Assembly: GCF_002954585.1 (NCBI RefSeq)
Contig: NZ_MSCI01000002.1
Location: 287,893 to 351,892 of the forward strand
DNA: 64,000 bases
Direction of reading: 5' to 3'
Source of the DNA: Vibrio chagasii
GTDB lineage: Bacteria; Pseudomonadota; Gammaproteobacteria; Enterobacterales; Vibrionaceae
Below the pieces are notes generated by a model. It saw only the letters and a list, made by a program, of their open reading frames with translations. It ran no database searches and was not told the origin of the DNA. This document shows, piece after piece, positions 44,182 to 55,723 of this stretch (position 1 is its first letter; every line of letters begins with the position of its first letter). The position numbers were made by a program, and so were the translations under genes.

Positions 44182-45477
44182 ATGTCTACACAGATGTCAG
44201 TATTTTTAAGTCAAGAAGCTGCCCAGCCTCAGTGGGGAGCAAAAGCTATCTTATCGTTCTCGGAAGCAGGAGCGACAATTCACATTGGTGAAGGCCACGA
44301 TCTTGGTGCCGTTCAACGCGCAGGTCGCACACTTGACGGACAAGGTCTTTCATTCGTTTCACTAAGTGGTGAAGGTTGGGACCTAGAAAGCGTATGGGCT
44401 TTCAATCAAGGTTACCGTGGACCAAAGAAAAAGAATACATTGGAGTGGGACGCACTGCCAGAAGCAGACCAAGCTGAACTAGAAGCGCGTATCCGTGCTA
44501 CAGATTGGACGCGTGACATTATCAATAAGACGGCTGAAGAAGTCGCACCTCGTCAACTGGCAACAATGGCAGCTGAATACATCAAGTCAGTTGCGCCAGA
44601 AGGCACAGTTAAAGCAAAAATTGTTAAAGATAAAGACCTACTAACTGAAGGTTGGGAAGGCATCTACGCGGTAGGCCGCGGCTCTGAGCGTACTTCAGCA
44701 ATGCTTCAACTGGACTTCAACCCAACAGGCGATGAAAACGCACCTGTATTTGCTTGTCTAGTTGGTAAAGGTATTACTTTCGACTCAGGCGGTTACAGCA
44801 TTAAACCAGGTCAGTTCATGACTGCAATGAAAGCGGACATGGGTGGCGCAGCGACTATCACTGGTGGTTTAGGCCTTGCGATTGAGCGTGGTCTGAACAA
44901 GCGCATCAAGCTTATCCTATGTTGTGCAGAGAACATGATCTCTGGTCGTGCATTGAAGCTTGGCGATATCATCACATACAAGAACGGTAAGACAGTTGAG
45001 ATCATGAACACCGACGCAGAAGGTCGTTTAGTTCTAGCTGATGGCCTGATGTACGCAAGTGAGCAAAATCCTGAGCTTATCATCGACTGTGCAACGCTGA
45101 CGGGCGCTGCTAAAAACGCACTGGGTAACGACTACCACGCGCTAATGAGCTTTGATGACGAGCTGGCTCACCAAGCACTAACGGCGGCTAACCAAGAGAA
45201 AGAAGGCCTGTGGCCACTGCCTCTTGCGGATTTCCACCGTGGCATGCTGCCTTCAAACTTTGCTGACCTTTCAAACATCAGCACGGGTGATTACACTCCT
45301 GGTGCAAGTACTGCTGCTGCGTTCCTGTCTTACTTCGTAGATGACTACAAAAAAGGCTGGATGCACATGGATTGCGCGGGTACTTACCGTAAATCTCCAA
45401 GCGATAAATGGGCGGCAGGTGCAACGGGCATGGGTGTTCGCACACTGGCTCGCATTCTTATCGACCAAGCAAAATAA
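44182..45477 (+). CDS. pepB: Aminopeptidase B (M17 family)
   Basis: Two-metal leucyl-type aminopeptidase, 431 residues from the ATG at 44182, which follows AAGGAG by 6 nt; a longer frame starts eight codons upstream without a site. The catalytic core has [24 protein letters not shown] and the M17 signature [12 protein letters not shown]. Its place after iscX matches E. coli. Confidence 0.94.
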   Translation: MSTQMSVFLSQEAAQPQWGAKAILSFSEAGATIHIGEGHDLGAVQRAGRTLDGQGLSFVSLSGEGWDLESVWAFNQGYRGPKKKNTLEWDALPEADQAELEARIRATDWTRDIINKTAEEVAPRQLATMAAEYIKSVAPEGTVKAKIVKDKDLLTEGWEGIYAVGRGSERTSAMLQLDFNPTGDENAPVFACLVGKGITFDSGGYSIKPGQFMTAMKADMGGAATITGGLGLAIERGLNKRIKLILCCAENMISGRALKLGDIITYKNGKTVEIMNTDAEGRLVLADGLMYASEQNPELIIDCATLTGAAKNALGNDYHALMSFDDELAHQALTAANQEKEGLWPLPLADFHRGMLPSNFADLSNISTGDYTPGASTAAAFLSYFVDDYKKGWMHMDCAGTYRKSPSDKWAAGATGMGVRTLARILIDQAK

Positions 45478-45583
45478 TAATAACGGTGAGCGGTGTTTCG
45501 ATACCGCTCATTGATTACCTTAGATCGAATGATCTTCGTAATTTCAGTATTTAATAACAAAAAAATGAAGTGAAGGAATCCCT

Positions 45584-46018
45584 ATGGCTCTAGAAAGAAC
45601 GTTCTCAATTGTTAAGCCGGATGCAGTTAAGCGTAACCTTGTAGGTGAAATCTACCACCGCATCGAAAAAGCAGGTCTAGAAATTATCGCTGCTAAGATG
45701 GTTCATCTAACTGAAGAGCAAGCGAGCGGCTTCTACGCGGAACACGAAGGCAAAGAATTCTTTGGTCCACTAAAAGAGTTCATGACTTCTGGTCCTATCA
45801 TGGTTCAAGTACTAGAAGGCGAAAACGCAATTGCTCGTTACCGTGAACTTATGGGTAAAACAAACCCAGAAGAAGCGGCATGCGGCACGATCCGCGCTGA
45901 TTACGCAATCAGCATGCGTTACAACTCAGTACACGGCAGCGACAGCCCAGAGTCTGCAGCTCGTGAAATCGAGTTCTTCTTCCCAGAATCTGAGATTTGC
46001 CCACGTCCTGCTCAATAA
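45584..46018 (+). CDS. ndk: Nucleoside diphosphate kinase
   Basis: Transfers phosphate from NTPs to NDPs through a histidine. 144 residues. The conserved [11 protein letters not shown], and the active-site region [15 protein letters not shown] with its histidine, are present. A GAAGGA site precedes the ATG. A terminator follows the stop after 21 nt. Confidence 0.97.
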   Translation: MALERTFSIVKPDAVKRNLVGEIYHRIEKAGLEIIAAKMVHLTEEQASGFYAEHEGKEFFGPLKEFMTSGPIMVQVLEGENAIARYRELMGKTNPEEAACGTIRADYAISMRYNSVHGSDSPESAAREIEFFFPESEICPRPAQ

Positions 46019-46039
46019 GCGACACAGCAAATGATTCTA

Positions 46040-46068
46040 AAGGCTTCACTTCGGTGAGGCCTTTTTTG
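46040..46068 (+). terminator. Rho-independent terminator of ndk
   Basis: Stem AAGGCTTCAC/GTGAGGCCTT (one G-T pair) with TTCG tetraloop and a T6 run. Confidence 0.9.
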
Positions 46069-46120
46069 TTTCTGATGGATTGTGGAAGAGAAGTGAGTGA
46101 AAAGATGTCAGGGTTAGTCG

Positions 46121-46935
46121 CGTCATTCCCGATAGCGACGAAGGAGCGTAGTCGGGAATCTCTATTAGTTGTTGGAGATTCCAGATATCTCGTCCCTCGA
46201 TTCTGGAATGACGAGGTTTGAGGAATTGGTGACCTGAAGACCATGAATGGAAAGTTATTGGGCAAGTTTTTACGTCATTCCCGAAAGCGACGGAGGAGCG
46301 CAGTCGGGAATCTCTATTAGTTGTTGGAGATTCCAGATATCTCGTCCCTCGACTCTGGAATGACGAGGTTTGAGGAATTGGTGACCTGAAGACCATGAAT
46401 GGAAAGTTATTGGGCAAGTTTTTACGTCATTCCCTAAAGCGACGGAGGAGCGCAGTCGGGAATCTCTGTTTGTTGTTGGAGATTCCAGATATCTCGTCCC
46501 TCAGTTCTGGAATGACTAGGTTAGGGAACTGGTGACCAGACGACTATTAATGGAAAGTTACTGAGTAAACTTTCACGTCATTCTCGATAGCGACGGAGGA
46601 GCGCAGTCGTGAATTTCAGTTGTGGTTGGAGATTCCAGATATCTCGTCCCTCGATTCTGGAATCACGAGGTTTGAGGAATTAGTGACCTGAAGATTATGA
46701 ATGGAAAGTTACTGAGCAAGTTTTTACATCATTCCCGAAAGCGACGAAGTAGCGTAGTCGGGAATCTCTATTCGTTGTAGGAGATTCCAGATACTTCGTT
46801 CCTCAGTTCTGGAATGACGAGATTTGAGGGACTAGTGAACTGATGACTATAAATGGAAAGTTACTGAGTGAGTTTTTACGTCATTCCCGAAAGCGACGAA
46901 GGAGTGTAGTCGGGAATCTGGTTCTTATTTCCAGA
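46121..46935. repeat. Tandem array of about 152-bp palindromic repeats (5 full units plus 1 partial)
   Basis: Units start at 46121, 46273, 46425, 46576, 46727 and 46879, so the period is 151-152 bp. Each opens with CGTCATTCCCG and closes its palindromic part about 95 nt later with TGGAATGACG, with inner pairs such as GGGAATCTC and GAGATTCC. It can thus fold into a long hairpin. A linker of about 58 bp (AGGTTTGAGGAATTGGTGAC and so on) follows. The last unit is cut after the first arm. ORFs inside are by-products of the repeat. Confidence 0.9.
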
Positions 46936-47016
46936 ATTGTAAGTAATGAAAGTTGGTTGTGTAAATTTTAATCACTTAAGTTTGAATGTCTTAGTAAACA
47001 CAGGGTTTTACAACCC

Positions 47017-47045
47017 TTGTTGAACATGCGTAAAGGCTGTACAAT
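47017..47045 (+). promoter_or_regulatory. Candidate rlmN promoter
   Basis: TTGTTG (47017-47022), 17 bp, TACAAT (47040-47045), lying 39 bp before the rlmN start and just beyond the repeat array. Confidence 0.5.
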
Positions 47046-47083
47046 TCGCGCCCTTAATTATTGTTCCGTCATTGAGAGGCATC

Positions 47084-48226
47084 ATGACCACAGCTAAAGT
47101 CAATCTACTCGATTTTGATCGTAAAGGTCTTCGTAAATTTTTCACAGAAGAATTGAATGAGAAAGCTTTTCGCGCAGATCAAGTGATGAAGTGGATGTAT
47201 CACTTCGGTGTCGATGACTTCGAAAATATGAACAACATCAACAAAAAGTTGCGTGAAAAACTTCAGCGCCGCTGTGAAATTGTTGCACCTGTTGTTTCTG
47301 AAGCTCAACACTCTTCAGACGGCACAATTAAATGGGCGATGAGCGTTGGCGACCAAGACGTTGAGACGGTATACATCCCAGACGGTGACCGTGCGACTCT
47401 ATGTGTATCTTCACAGGTTGGCTGTGCGTTAGAGTGTAAATTCTGCTCGACTGCTCAACAAGGCTTTAACCGTAACCTGAAAGTTTCTGAGATCGTGGGT
47501 CAAATCTGGCGTGCATCTCGTGAAATCGGTCTAGAGAAAGAGACTGGTCGTCGTCCAATTACTAACGTTGTAATGATGGGCATGGGCGAGCCGCTACTTA
47601 ACATGAAAAACCTAATGCCATCCTTAGAGATCATGCTTGATGACCTAGGTTTCGCACTGTCTAAGCGTCGCGTAACAGTATCTACTTCAGGTGTTGTATC
47701 TGGCCTTGACCAAATGACAGACAACATCGACGTAGCACTAGCTATTTCTCTACACGCGCCAAACGATGAACTTCGTAGCCAAATCATGCCGATCAACGAC
47801 CGTTGGGATATCCAAGATTTCCTAGCATCTGTTCGTCGCTACATTGCTTCTTCAAACGCTAACCGCGGTAAAGTAACGGTAGAGTACGTTCTATTGGATC
47901 ATGTGAATGACGATATGGACCACGCTCGTGAACTTGCTGAGCTAATGAAAGACACGCCATGTAAGATCAACCTGATTCCATTTAACCCTTACCCAGGTTC
48001 ACCATACAAGAAGCCAAGCAATTCTCGTATTGACCGCTTCCAAAAAACGCTAATGGAATACGACTACACAGTAACGGTTCGTAAAACGCGTGGTGACGAT
48101 ATTGATGCAGCATGTGGCCAGTTAGTTGGTGATGTTATCGATAGAACTAAGCGTACTAAAATGCTTAAAGCAGCTTCAGAAGCCAACTTGGTTGCCGGTG
48201 GTGTGATTGAAGTAAAAGCGGTTTAA
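47084..48226 (+). CDS. rlmN: Dual-specificity 23S rRNA/tRNA adenine C2-methyltransferase RlmN
   Basis: Radical-SAM enzyme that methylates A2503 of 23S rRNA and A37 of some tRNAs. 380 residues from the ATG at 47084, which follows GAGAGG. The cluster motif is [14 protein letters not shown]. The catalytic cysteine near the C-terminus lies in DIDAACGQL. The conserved MGMGEPLLN is present. A terminator follows. Confidence 0.96.
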   Translation: MTTAKVNLLDFDRKGLRKFFTEELNEKAFRADQVMKWMYHFGVDDFENMNNINKKLREKLQRRCEIVAPVVSEAQHSSDGTIKWAMSVGDQDVETVYIPDGDRATLCVSSQVGCALECKFCSTAQQGFNRNLKVSEIVGQIWRASREIGLEKETGRRPITNVVMMGMGEPLLNMKNLMPSLEIMLDDLGFALSKRRVTVSTSGVVSGLDQMTDNIDVALAISLHAPNDELRSQIMPINDRWDIQDFLASVRRYIASSNANRGKVTVEYVLLDHVNDDMDHARELAELMKDTPCKINLIPFNPYPGSPYKKPSNSRIDRFQKTLMEYDYTVTVRKTRGDDIDAACGQLVGDVIDRTKRTKMLKAASEANLVAGGVIEVKAV

Positions 48227-48243
48227 AACGCGATTTGAATCAA

Positions 48244-48280
48244 ACAAGCCAGAAGTCTTACTTCTGGCTTGTTGCGTTTT
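48244..48280 (+). terminator. Rho-independent terminator of rlmN
   Basis: Perfect stem ACAAGCCAGAAG/CTTCTGGCTTGT with a 5-nt loop, then TGCGTTTTT. Confidence 0.85.
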
Positions 48281-48664
48281 TGGGACTTCGTTTTCTATTT
48301 TTTGGACTTCTTGCCCACGCTTTCTTACATTTTTCGTCAATTTTTGGACAAAAGCATGAGCTGACGGTAAATTTTGTTGAAAGTATTTTTGCCTTGTAAT
48401 GGCATTAGCTTATGATTAACTAATCTTAAATTAATTTAAGTGCTCGCTTGTTACCGACCATCAATATGTCTATTTAGGTTGGCTACTTGATAAACTAGCT
48501 TCCTGAGAACGTCACTAATAATAAAATGCATGTCGTTCGTCTTTAAGGGTTGATGGGTTGGGTAACAGGACTAATTCCACATAAGTGGGTTGCTAGAATG
48601 AGCTTAAACGACAATAAAAAACGCTCTCGTCGACCTGCGATAATATTTTAGAAGTTCACTCTCT
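48281..48664 (+). other. Long upstream region of rodZ
   Basis: 384 bp without a recognisable gene. It begins with three copies of a TTTTTGGAC-type phrase (near 48278, 48299 and 48343). At 48598-48651 it contains a 17-codon reading frame (MSLNDNKKRSRRPAIIF) that ends 13 nt before the rodZ start. No ribosome site is clear for it. Confidence 0.45.
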
Positions 48665-49618
48665 ATGAACACAGAACACGACACACAAGCGCAAGAACCA
48701 ATCGCTCCAGCTCTAGAAGCGGGGACGCTACTGAAAAATCAACGAGAAGCTCTTGGTTTAACACAAAAGCAGATCTCGGATCGCCTAAAACTACGCATCT
48801 CTTTAATTCAACAAATTGAAGAAAACCAATTTGAGTCAGACCAAGTCGCAACCTTTATGCGTGGTTATATCCGTTCATACGCGAAATACGTCAATCTTGA
48901 TGAAAAAGTGGTACTTAACGCGCTTCGCCATTCAGGTGATGCTCAACATGAAGATCAAGAAATGCTGAGCTTTTCTCGTAAGACGAAAACAGAAAAGCAC
49001 AACAGCCGTATTATGCTGCTCACTTGGGGTATCTTTGCAGTTATCGTCGGTATCTCTTCACTGTGGTGGTGGCAGAATCAACAACAAGATACCCTGTCTC
49101 AATCTCTGGCTAACACTGAAAGTTCAGAAGAGCTTGCGGTGGAAGAGTCGCTGGACCCTGAGTTCGCCTCTTTAGAAGTGATTGAAGCTGAGCAGAACGA
49201 CGCAGCGGCTTCTGTGATTGAAGATACTGAAGGCCTTGCTGCAATCAGTGATGCGGCAGATACTTCAGCTGCACTTGACGTGACTGATGAACAACCAGCA
49301 GTCGACGCAGAACCAGCTGTTGAATTAGAAACTGCTGAAGCAACAACTGCTCCTGAAACAACACCAACACCTGAAGTGGCAACCAAAGCTCTAACGATGC
49401 AGTTTACTGCAGACTGTTGGATTCAAGTTAAAGATGCGACCGGCAAAACCTTGTCAACTGGCATCAAAAAAGCGGGTCAGTCACTAAATCTATCAGGAAC
49501 AGCGCCATATAAAGTGATTCTAGGTGCGCCAGAAGGCGTATCAATGACATTTGCAAGTGAACCTGTCGACCTTTCTGGGTATACTTCAGGCAAAGTAGCC
49601 AGAATAACCTTACCTTAG
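48665..49618 (+). CDS. rodZ: Cytoskeletal protein RodZ
   Basis: Links MreB to the elongation machinery and maintains rod shape. 317 residues: an N-terminal helix-turn-helix (about 20-90, [20 protein letters not shown]), a basic stretch, one membrane helix at about 117-137, an acidic Ala/Glu/Thr-rich periplasmic linker, then a C-terminal beta domain ([20 protein letters not shown]). ispG follows in 7 bp. Confidence 0.94.
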   Translation: MNTEHDTQAQEPIAPALEAGTLLKNQREALGLTQKQISDRLKLRISLIQQIEENQFESDQVATFMRGYIRSYAKYVNLDEKVVLNALRHSGDAQHEDQEMLSFSRKTKTEKHNSRIMLLTWGIFAVIVGISSLWWWQNQQQDTLSQSLANTESSEELAVEESLDPEFASLEVIEAEQNDAAASVIEDTEGLAAISDAADTSAALDVTDEQPAVDAEPAVELETAEATTAPETTPTPEVATKALTMQFTADCWIQVKDATGKTLSTGIKKAGQSLNLSGTAPYKVILGAPEGVSMTFASEPVDLSGYTSGKVARITLP

Positions 49619-49625
49619 AGTTAAT

Positions 49626-50747
49626 ATGCAACACGAATCTCCTATTATTCGTCGCAAATCAACCCGTATTTATGTGGGTGATGTGCCGATCGGTGATGGT
49701 GCACCTATTGCTGTGCAATCCATGACCAACACAAGAACAACAGACGTAGCCGCAACCGTTGCTCAGATCCGAGCTTTGGAAAATGTGGGCGCTGATATCG
49801 TTCGCGTATCTGTACCGACTATGGATGCCGCTGAAGCATTTAAGCAAATCAAGCAGCAGGTTTCTGTTCCTTTGGTCGCTGACATTCACTTTGACTACCG
49901 TATCGCGCTGAAAGTGGCTGAATACGGTGTAGACTGTTTGCGTATCAACCCAGGTAACATCGGTAACGAAAGCCGTATCCGCTCAGTTGTTGATTGTGCT
50001 CGTGATATGAATATTCCGATTCGTATTGGTGTTAACGGTGGTTCTCTTGAAAAAGAGATTCAAGAGAAATACACAGAGCCAACAGCAGAAGCGCTTGTTG
50101 AATCAGCAATGCGTCACGTAGATATCCTAGACCGTCTCAACTTTGATCAATTTAAAGTGAGCGTTAAGGCGTCTGACGTATTCCTAGCTGTAGGTTCATA
50201 CCGTTTACTGGCGAAACAGATTGATCAACCGCTTCACCTTGGTATTACCGAAGCTGGTGGTGCACGTGCTGGTGCGGTTAAGTCTTCTGTTGGCTTAGGT
50301 ATGCTTCTTTCTGAAGGTATTGGCGATACGCTACGTATCTCGCTAGCGGCGGATCCTGTTGAAGAGATCAAGGTTGGCTTCGATATTCTTAAATCTTTGC
50401 GCATTCGCTCGCGTGGTATCAACTTTATCGCGTGTCCAAGCTGTTCTCGCCAAGAATTCGATGTTATTAACACCGTAAACGCGCTTGAAGAGCGTCTAGA
50501 AGACGTAATTACCCCAATGGATGTCTCTATCATCGGTTGTGTGGTGAATGGTCCTGGTGAAGCAGAAGTATCTCATCTAGGCCTAGCGGGTAGTGCACGT
50601 AAGAGTGCCTTCTACGAAGATGGTAAGCGTCAGAAAGAGCGCTTTGACAACAACGACCTTGTTGATCAGCTTGAAGCTAAGATTCGAGCAAAAGCATCAG
50701 TGCTTGATAAAGCAAATCGCATTGATGTAGAAAACCTAGAAGATTAA
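49626..50747 (+). CDS. ispG: 4-hydroxy-3-methylbut-2-en-1-yl diphosphate synthase IspG
   Basis: [4Fe-4S] enzyme of the MEP isoprenoid pathway that converts MEcPP to HMBPP. 373 residues. TIM barrel with [19 protein letters not shown]. Cluster cysteines lie in [13 protein letters not shown] and [12 protein letters not shown]. Co-transcribed with rodZ. Confidence 0.97.
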   Translation: MQHESPIIRRKSTRIYVGDVPIGDGAPIAVQSMTNTRTTDVAATVAQIRALENVGADIVRVSVPTMDAAEAFKQIKQQVSVPLVADIHFDYRIALKVAEYGVDCLRINPGNIGNESRIRSVVDCARDMNIPIRIGVNGGSLEKEIQEKYTEPTAEALVESAMRHVDILDRLNFDQFKVSVKASDVFLAVGSYRLLAKQIDQPLHLGITEAGGARAGAVKSSVGLGMLLSEGIGDTLRISLAADPVEEIKVGFDILKSLRIRSRGINFIACPSCSRQEFDVINTVNALEERLEDVITPMDVSIIGCVVNGPGEAEVSHLGLAGSARKSAFYEDGKRQKERFDNNDLVDQLEAKIRAKASVLDKANRIDVENLED

Positions 50748-50817
50748 TAAAACGCGATGAGGTGCGGTTGTCTATTCGCATCAACACCTGGTCGTGAGAA
50801 ATTACGGAATAAATATT

Positions 50818-52086
50818 GTGGCTAAAAATATCCAAGCAATCCGAGGCATGAACGACTGCCTACCGACTCAATCACCACTGTGGCAGAAAGTAGAAAACGC
50901 AGTGAAAAATGTGGTGAGTGCACACGGTTACAACGAAGTGCGTATGCCTATCGTTGAAGAAACAAACCTATTTAGCCGCGCAGTGGGTGAAGAGACAGAC
51001 GTTGTTTCAAAAGAGATGTACACCTTTGATGACCGTAACGGCGATAGCCTAACGCTACGTCCAGAGGGCACAGCGGGTTGTGTACGTTCATGCATCCAAA
51101 ACAGCCTTATTAACCGTGATGAGCAACGCCTATGGTACATGGGCCCAATGTTCCGTCACGAGCGTCCTCAAAAAGGTCGCTACCGTCAATTCCATCAATG
51201 TGGCGTGGAAGTGTTTGGCCTAGACGGTCCAGACGTTGACGCAGAACTTATCATGATGACTGCGCGTCTATGGCGTGAGCTAGGCATCGACAAGCACGTT
51301 CGTCTAGAGCTGAACTCAATCGGTTCTACTGAAGATCGCGCGAACTACCGTACAGCACTTGTTGCTTTCCTTGAACAGCACATTGATGTGCTAGACGAAG
51401 ATTGCAAACGTCGCATGCACACAAACCCACTGCGTGTACTAGATACTAAGAACCCAGACGTTCAAGCTATCTTAGGTGACGCACCTCGACTTTCTGAATA
51501 CTTAGGTGAAGAGTCGAAGCAACATTTTGCTGGTTTGTGTGAACTTCTTGATGCCGTTGGTATCGAATACCAAGTTAACGAGCGTCTAGTGCGTGGTTTG
51601 GACTACTACAACCGCACAGTATTTGAGTGGATCACTGAAAGCCTAGGTGCTCAAGGTACCGTATGTGGCGGCGGTCGTTACGACGGTCTTGTTGAGCAAC
51701 TTGGCGGTAAAGCAACACCAGCTGTTGGTTTCGCAATGGGCCTAGAGCGTCTAGTCCTAATGATGGAAACGCTAGAGCTTACAGAAGTTCGTCGCAGTGT
51801 TGATGTTTACATGGTTGCGGCTGGCGAAGGCACTATGATCGCGGGCATGCAATTAGCGAATCAATTACGTGATACCGTTGAAGGTGTACGTGTAATGAGC
51901 CACTTCGGTGGTGGTAGCTTCAAGAAGCAATTCAAACGTGCAGACAAAGTAGGTGCTGTAGTTGCTCTGGTACTGGGTGAAAACGAAGTAGCAGACAACA
52001 CTGTGGTATTGAAAGATCTGGTTGGTGGTGAACAAGAAGTTGTTGCCCAAGCAGACGTTGCTGCAAAAGTAGCTGCGCTAATCTAA
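50818..52086 (+). CDS. hisS: Histidine-tRNA ligase
   Basis: Class II synthetase. The start is GTG at 50818, which gives the conserved N-terminus [15 protein letters not shown] and 422 residues; an upstream in-frame ATG adds eight unrelated residues. Motif 2 is [16 protein letters not shown], the histidine signatures are [15 protein letters not shown] and [14 protein letters not shown], and motif 3 is [11 protein letters not shown]. Confidence 0.96.
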   Translation: MAKNIQAIRGMNDCLPTQSPLWQKVENAVKNVVSAHGYNEVRMPIVEETNLFSRAVGEETDVVSKEMYTFDDRNGDSLTLRPEGTAGCVRSCIQNSLINRDEQRLWYMGPMFRHERPQKGRYRQFHQCGVEVFGLDGPDVDAELIMMTARLWRELGIDKHVRLELNSIGSTEDRANYRTALVAFLEQHIDVLDEDCKRRMHTNPLRVLDTKNPDVQAILGDAPRLSEYLGEESKQHFAGLCELLDAVGIEYQVNERLVRGLDYYNRTVFEWITESLGAQGTVCGGGRYDGLVEQLGGKATPAVGFAMGLERLVLMMETLELTEVRRSVDVYMVAAGEGTMIAGMQLANQLRDTVEGVRVMSHFGGGSFKKQFKRADKVGAVVALVLGENEVADNTVVLKDLVGGEQEVVAQADVAAKVAALI

Positions 52087-52165
52087 TTAGCCTTAGAGCA
52101 AACGCTCATAACGAATACTAACGTCAGCACTATGCTGGCGTTTAAAGAATTAAAGAGGACAGGAA

Positions 52166-52780
52166 GTGGAACTTTACGATAGCGAAGAGCAGCAGGTTGA
52201 AGCCATTAAAGATTGGTGGAAAGAGAACGGTAAAGCCGTAATCTTCGGTGCGGTTATTGGTTTAGGCGGTCTATTCGGTTGGCGCTACTACCAAGATTCA
52301 GTAGTTGAGGCGCGTGAAGCTGCTTCAGAAAGCTACACGGCAGTAATCTCTGCTTTAGATGCAAAAGGCGTTGATGCTCAATCTGATATTCAAGCTTTTA
52401 TCGACGCAAACAAAGATGCTGAATACTCAGTACTTGCAGCGATGCAGCTAGCAAAAGTACAAGTACAAGCGGGTGATTTATCTGCGGCACTTGAACAGCT
52501 AGAGTGGGCAAAAGCGGCAACTAAGGATGCAGCACTTTCGCCACTACTGACTTACCGTGTTGCTCGTATCAAAGCTGAGCAAGGTGAATTCGATGCTGCG
52601 TTGTCTGATCTTGCTGCAGTAACTGACGAATCTTGGAAAGGCCGCGTGGCTGAACTACGAGGTGATATCTCACTTCGTAAAGGCGACACAGATGCAGCAT
52701 ACAGTGCTTACACAGAAGCACAGCAAGCTGTTGATGCGAGCCAAACGCTTCAAATCAAACTTGACGACCTAGCTAAATAA
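52166..52780 (+). CDS. yfgM: Periplasmic-facing TPR protein YfgM
   Basis: Ancillary protein of the SecYEG-PpiD complex. 204 residues starting with GTG at 52166 (GAGGAC upstream). The N-terminal cytoplasmic stretch is VELYDSEEQQVEAIKDWWK, with one membrane helix at about 24-40 and TPR-like helices after it. It sits between hisS and bamB as in E. coli. Confidence 0.93.
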   Translation: MELYDSEEQQVEAIKDWWKENGKAVIFGAVIGLGGLFGWRYYQDSVVEAREAASESYTAVISALDAKGVDAQSDIQAFIDANKDAEYSVLAAMQLAKVQVQAGDLSAALEQLEWAKAATKDAALSPLLTYRVARIKAEQGEFDAALSDLAAVTDESWKGRVAELRGDISLRKGDTDAAYSAYTEAQQAVDASQTLQIKLDDLAK

Positions 52781-52790
52781 GGCGCTTTGA

Positions 52791-53951
52791 ATGAAGAAGA
52801 TGTTTCCAAAAGCGGCGTTGTGTGCGATTGCTCTTGGCCTATTAGCTGGCTGTGCGGGTGAAGAAGACACCGTGATCATGGCGCCAGTACCAACGGTAAA
52901 CAGTGAGTTCACTCCTAAACAAGAGTGGTCGACCTCGGTTGGTGATGGTGTTGGTCACTACTTTTCAAAACTGACGCCTGAGTTGGCTTACGACAAAGTG
53001 TTTGTTGCAAGCCGTGAAGGTCTGGTTAAAGCGCTGGATCCTGAAACGGGTAAAGAGCTGTGGAAAACAGATCTTGAGAAAGATGTACTGGCTCGTTTGT
53101 CTGGTGGCTTAACTGCTGCTTACGGCAAAGTGTTTGTTGGTTCTGAAAACGGTGAAGTAATTGCACTGGATGAATCGACTGGCGAAGAGCTGTGGCGTGT
53201 ATCGGTAAACGGTGAAGTGCTAGCATCTCCTGCCACTGACAACAACATGGTCTTGGTTCACACTAGCCGCGGTATGATGCTCGCGCTAGACCAAGAGACC
53301 GGTGAACAGAAGTGGGCAATCAGTACTGAAGTTCCAAGCTTGACGCTACGTGGCGACAGTGCTCCTGTTGCGGTTTCTGGTGGTGTGTTCTGGGGTACGG
53401 CAAATGGGCGTCTAGCAGCAGCTATCGTCGAGCGTGGTCAGCTGATTTGGCAACAACCAGTTGGTACACCAAAGGGCGCGACGGAAATCGATCGCTTGGT
53501 TGACGTAGATGCATCGCCAGTTGTACTGGGTGGTACCTTGTACACCGTTGGCATTAACGGTCAGTTGATTGCCATTGATCTACGCTCAGGTAAGCCAGTT
53601 TGGAAACGTAACTACTCGTCAGCGATTGATTTAGCAAGTGACGGTAGCCGTTTGTTCCTAGTAACAGATAAGGATCATGTGGTTGCGGTTGATGCTCGTA
53701 GTGGTACTGAACTGTGGAGCACTCCATTACTAGAAAACCGTTTACTGACAGCACCTGCTATCATTAACGGATACGTTGTTGTGGGTGATACAGAAGGTTA
53801 TCTACACTGGTTAGATCGTTCAACGGGTGAGTTTGTTGCTCAGCAGTTAGTTGATGACAGCGGCTTTGCGGTAGCGCCAATTGAACTGCCTGAAGGCTAC
53901 TTAGTGACAACTCGCAACGGCGATGTAAAGAAACTGACGATTAGCCAATAA
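52791..53951 (+). CDS. bamB: Outer membrane protein assembly factor BamB
   Basis: Lipoprotein of the BAM complex. 386 residues with a lipobox (GLLAGC; lipidated C22), then an eight-bladed beta-propeller made of PQQ-like repeats (ALDPETGKELWKTDL, ALDESTGEELWRVSV, ALDQETGEQKWAIST). A terminator follows. Confidence 0.96.
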   Translation: MKKMFPKAALCAIALGLLAGCAGEEDTVIMAPVPTVNSEFTPKQEWSTSVGDGVGHYFSKLTPELAYDKVFVASREGLVKALDPETGKELWKTDLEKDVLARLSGGLTAAYGKVFVGSENGEVIALDESTGEELWRVSVNGEVLASPATDNNMVLVHTSRGMMLALDQETGEQKWAISTEVPSLTLRGDSAPVAVSGGVFWGTANGRLAAAIVERGQLIWQQPVGTPKGATEIDRLVDVDASPVVLGGTLYTVGINGQLIAIDLRSGKPVWKRNYSSAIDLASDGSRLFLVTDKDHVVAVDARSGTELWSTPLLENRLLTAPAIINGYVVVGDTEGYLHWLDRSTGEFVAQQLVDDSGFAVAPIELPEGYLVTTRNGDVKKLTISQ

Positions 53952-53973
53952 AAGCGTGATATAATTCACAGTC

Positions 53974-54010
53974 GGCTCCTGGTTGGTAACAGCCAGGAGC
54001 CGTTTTGTTG
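53974..54010 (+). terminator. Rho-independent terminator after bamB
   Basis: Stem CGGCTCCTGG/CCAGGAGCCG with a 10-nt loop, then TTTTGTTGTT. It would end the rodZ-bamB transcript before der. Confidence 0.85.
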
Positions 54011-54109
54011 TTAAAAATTAATAAACCATGTGGTTATAGGTAAGAGTTTAAACTTGCGAACAAGTGCTTACCTATAACTACATTAAGAGAAGAAATTGTA
54101 GAGGTTGTT

Positions 54110-55591
54110 ATGGTACCTGTTGTTGCTCTAGTAGGGCGTCCGAACGTAGGTAAATCTACGTTGTTTAACCGATTGACTCGAACTCGTGATGCATTGGTTG
54201 CGGATTTCCCTGGCTTAACGCGTGACCGTAAATATGGCCATGCTCAACTTGGTGAGCATGAGTTTATTGTTATCGACACTGGTGGTATCGACGGTACCGA
54301 AGAAGGTGTTGAAACTAAAATGGCAGAGCAATCATTAGCAGCGATCGACGAAGCTGATGTTGTACTGTTCATGGTAGATGGCCGTGCTGGTCTAACACCA
54401 TCTGACGTTGCTATCGCGAAGCACCTTCGCCAACTAGAAAAGCCTTCGATGCTTGTAGTAAACAAGGTTGATGGTATTGACCCTGATGCAGCAAGTGCTG
54501 ACTTCTGGCAGCTAGGTGTAGAAGACATGTACCAAATCGCTGCAGCGCACGGTCGTGGTGTTACAGCACTAATTGATCTTGCTCTAAACCCATTTGCTGA
54601 AGCACTTAAAGCTGAGCAGGGTGAAATTAGCGATCTAACAGAATTTGAAGACGAAGAAGCAGAGCAGGTTGATTTCACTGAAGAAGAAGCGGAACAAGAG
54701 TTCAAGCGTCTGCAAGATCAGCCAATCAAGCTTGCTATTATTGGTCGTCCAAACGTAGGTAAATCAACGCTAACTAACCGTATCCTGGGTGAAGAGCGTG
54801 TGGTTGTTTACGATATGCCTGGTACTACTCGTGACTCTATCTACATACCAATGAGCCGTGATGAGCGTGAATACGTTCTGATCGATACTGCGGGTGTACG
54901 TCGTCGTAAAAACATCAACGAGACCGTAGAGAAATTCTCGGTTGTTAAAACGTTGAAAGCGGTTGAAGATGCGAACGTTGTTCTACTTGTGATTGATGCT
55001 CGTGAGAACATCTCAGATCAAGACTTGAGCTTACTAGGCTTTGCATTGAACGCTGGTCGTTCAATCGTGATCGCAGTAAACAAGTGGGATGGCCTAGATA
55101 ACGACGTGAAAGAACGCGTTAAGAAAGAGCTAGACCGTCGTTTAGGTTTCGTTGATTTCGCACGTATTCACTTCATCTCTGCACTTCACGGTACTGGTGT
55201 TGGTCACCTGTTTGAATCGGTTCAAGAGGCTTACAAGTCTGCGACAACCCGTGTTGGTACGTCTGTCCTAACTCGTATCATGAAGATGGCGACTGATGAT
55301 CACCAACCACCTATGGTTCGTGGCCGTCGTGTGAAATTGAAATACGCGCACGCGGGTGGTTATAACCCACCAATTATCGTTATCCACGGTAACCAAGTTC
55401 GTGACTTGCCAGATTCATACAAGCGATTCCTGATGAACTACTACCGTCGTTCACTAGAAATCATGGGTACGCCAATTCGCATTCAATTCCAGAACAGCGA
55501 AAACCCATTTGAAGCTAAGACGAACAAGCTAACTATCTCTCAAGAGCGCAAACGTAAGCGTATGATGAGCATGGTAAAAGGACGTAAATAG
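54110..55591 (+). CDS. der: Ribosome biogenesis GTPase Der (EngA)
   Basis: Essential GTPase with two G domains, needed for 50S assembly. 493 residues. The first P-loop GRPNVGKST is near residue 8 and the second ([12 protein letters not shown]) near 214, separated by an acidic linker rich in E and D. The G4 motifs NKVD and NKWD are present. The C-terminal KH-like domain ends in a basic tail ([16 protein letters not shown]). Confidence 0.97.
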   Translation: MVPVVALVGRPNVGKSTLFNRLTRTRDALVADFPGLTRDRKYGHAQLGEHEFIVIDTGGIDGTEEGVETKMAEQSLAAIDEADVVLFMVDGRAGLTPSDVAIAKHLRQLEKPSMLVVNKVDGIDPDAASADFWQLGVEDMYQIAAAHGRGVTALIDLALNPFAEALKAEQGEISDLTEFEDEEAEQVDFTEEEAEQEFKRLQDQPIKLAIIGRPNVGKSTLTNRILGEERVVVYDMPGTTRDSIYIPMSRDEREYVLIDTAGVRRRKNINETVEKFSVVKTLKAVEDANVVLLVIDARENISDQDLSLLGFALNAGRSIVIAVNKWDGLDNDVKERVKKELDRRLGFVDFARIHFISALHGTGVGHLFESVQEAYKSATTRVGTSVLTRIMKMATDDHQPPMVRGRRVKLKYAHAGGYNPPIIVIHGNQVRDLPDSYKRFLMNYYRRSLEIMGTPIRIQFQNSENPFEAKTNKLTISQERKRKRMMSMVKGRK

Positions 55592-55609
55592 TCCTTTTCA
55601 ATAGATTTG

Positions 55610-55638
55610 ATACCCGAGCCTGTCTCGGGTATTTTTTT
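55610..55638 (+). terminator. Rho-independent terminator of der
   Basis: Stem ATACCCGAG/CTCGGGTAT with a 5-nt loop and a T-run. Confidence 0.88.
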
Positions 55639-55723
55639 AAGCAAAATTTACGTTATCTGATAATCGCGTCTTGCGAGGAGTTATCAGTAAGCGACCTAGA
55701 CTAGATTCCAAAAGAAGAACGAC

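Noticed and set aside
46046..46417. Repetitive ORFs of 118-123 codons on the minus strand
   Set aside because: They follow the 152-bp repeat units and repeat the same peptide. The palindromic repeat explains them.
46121..46935. CRISPR array
   Set aside because: Units of 152 bp are nearly identical throughout, with no unique spacers and no cas genes nearby.
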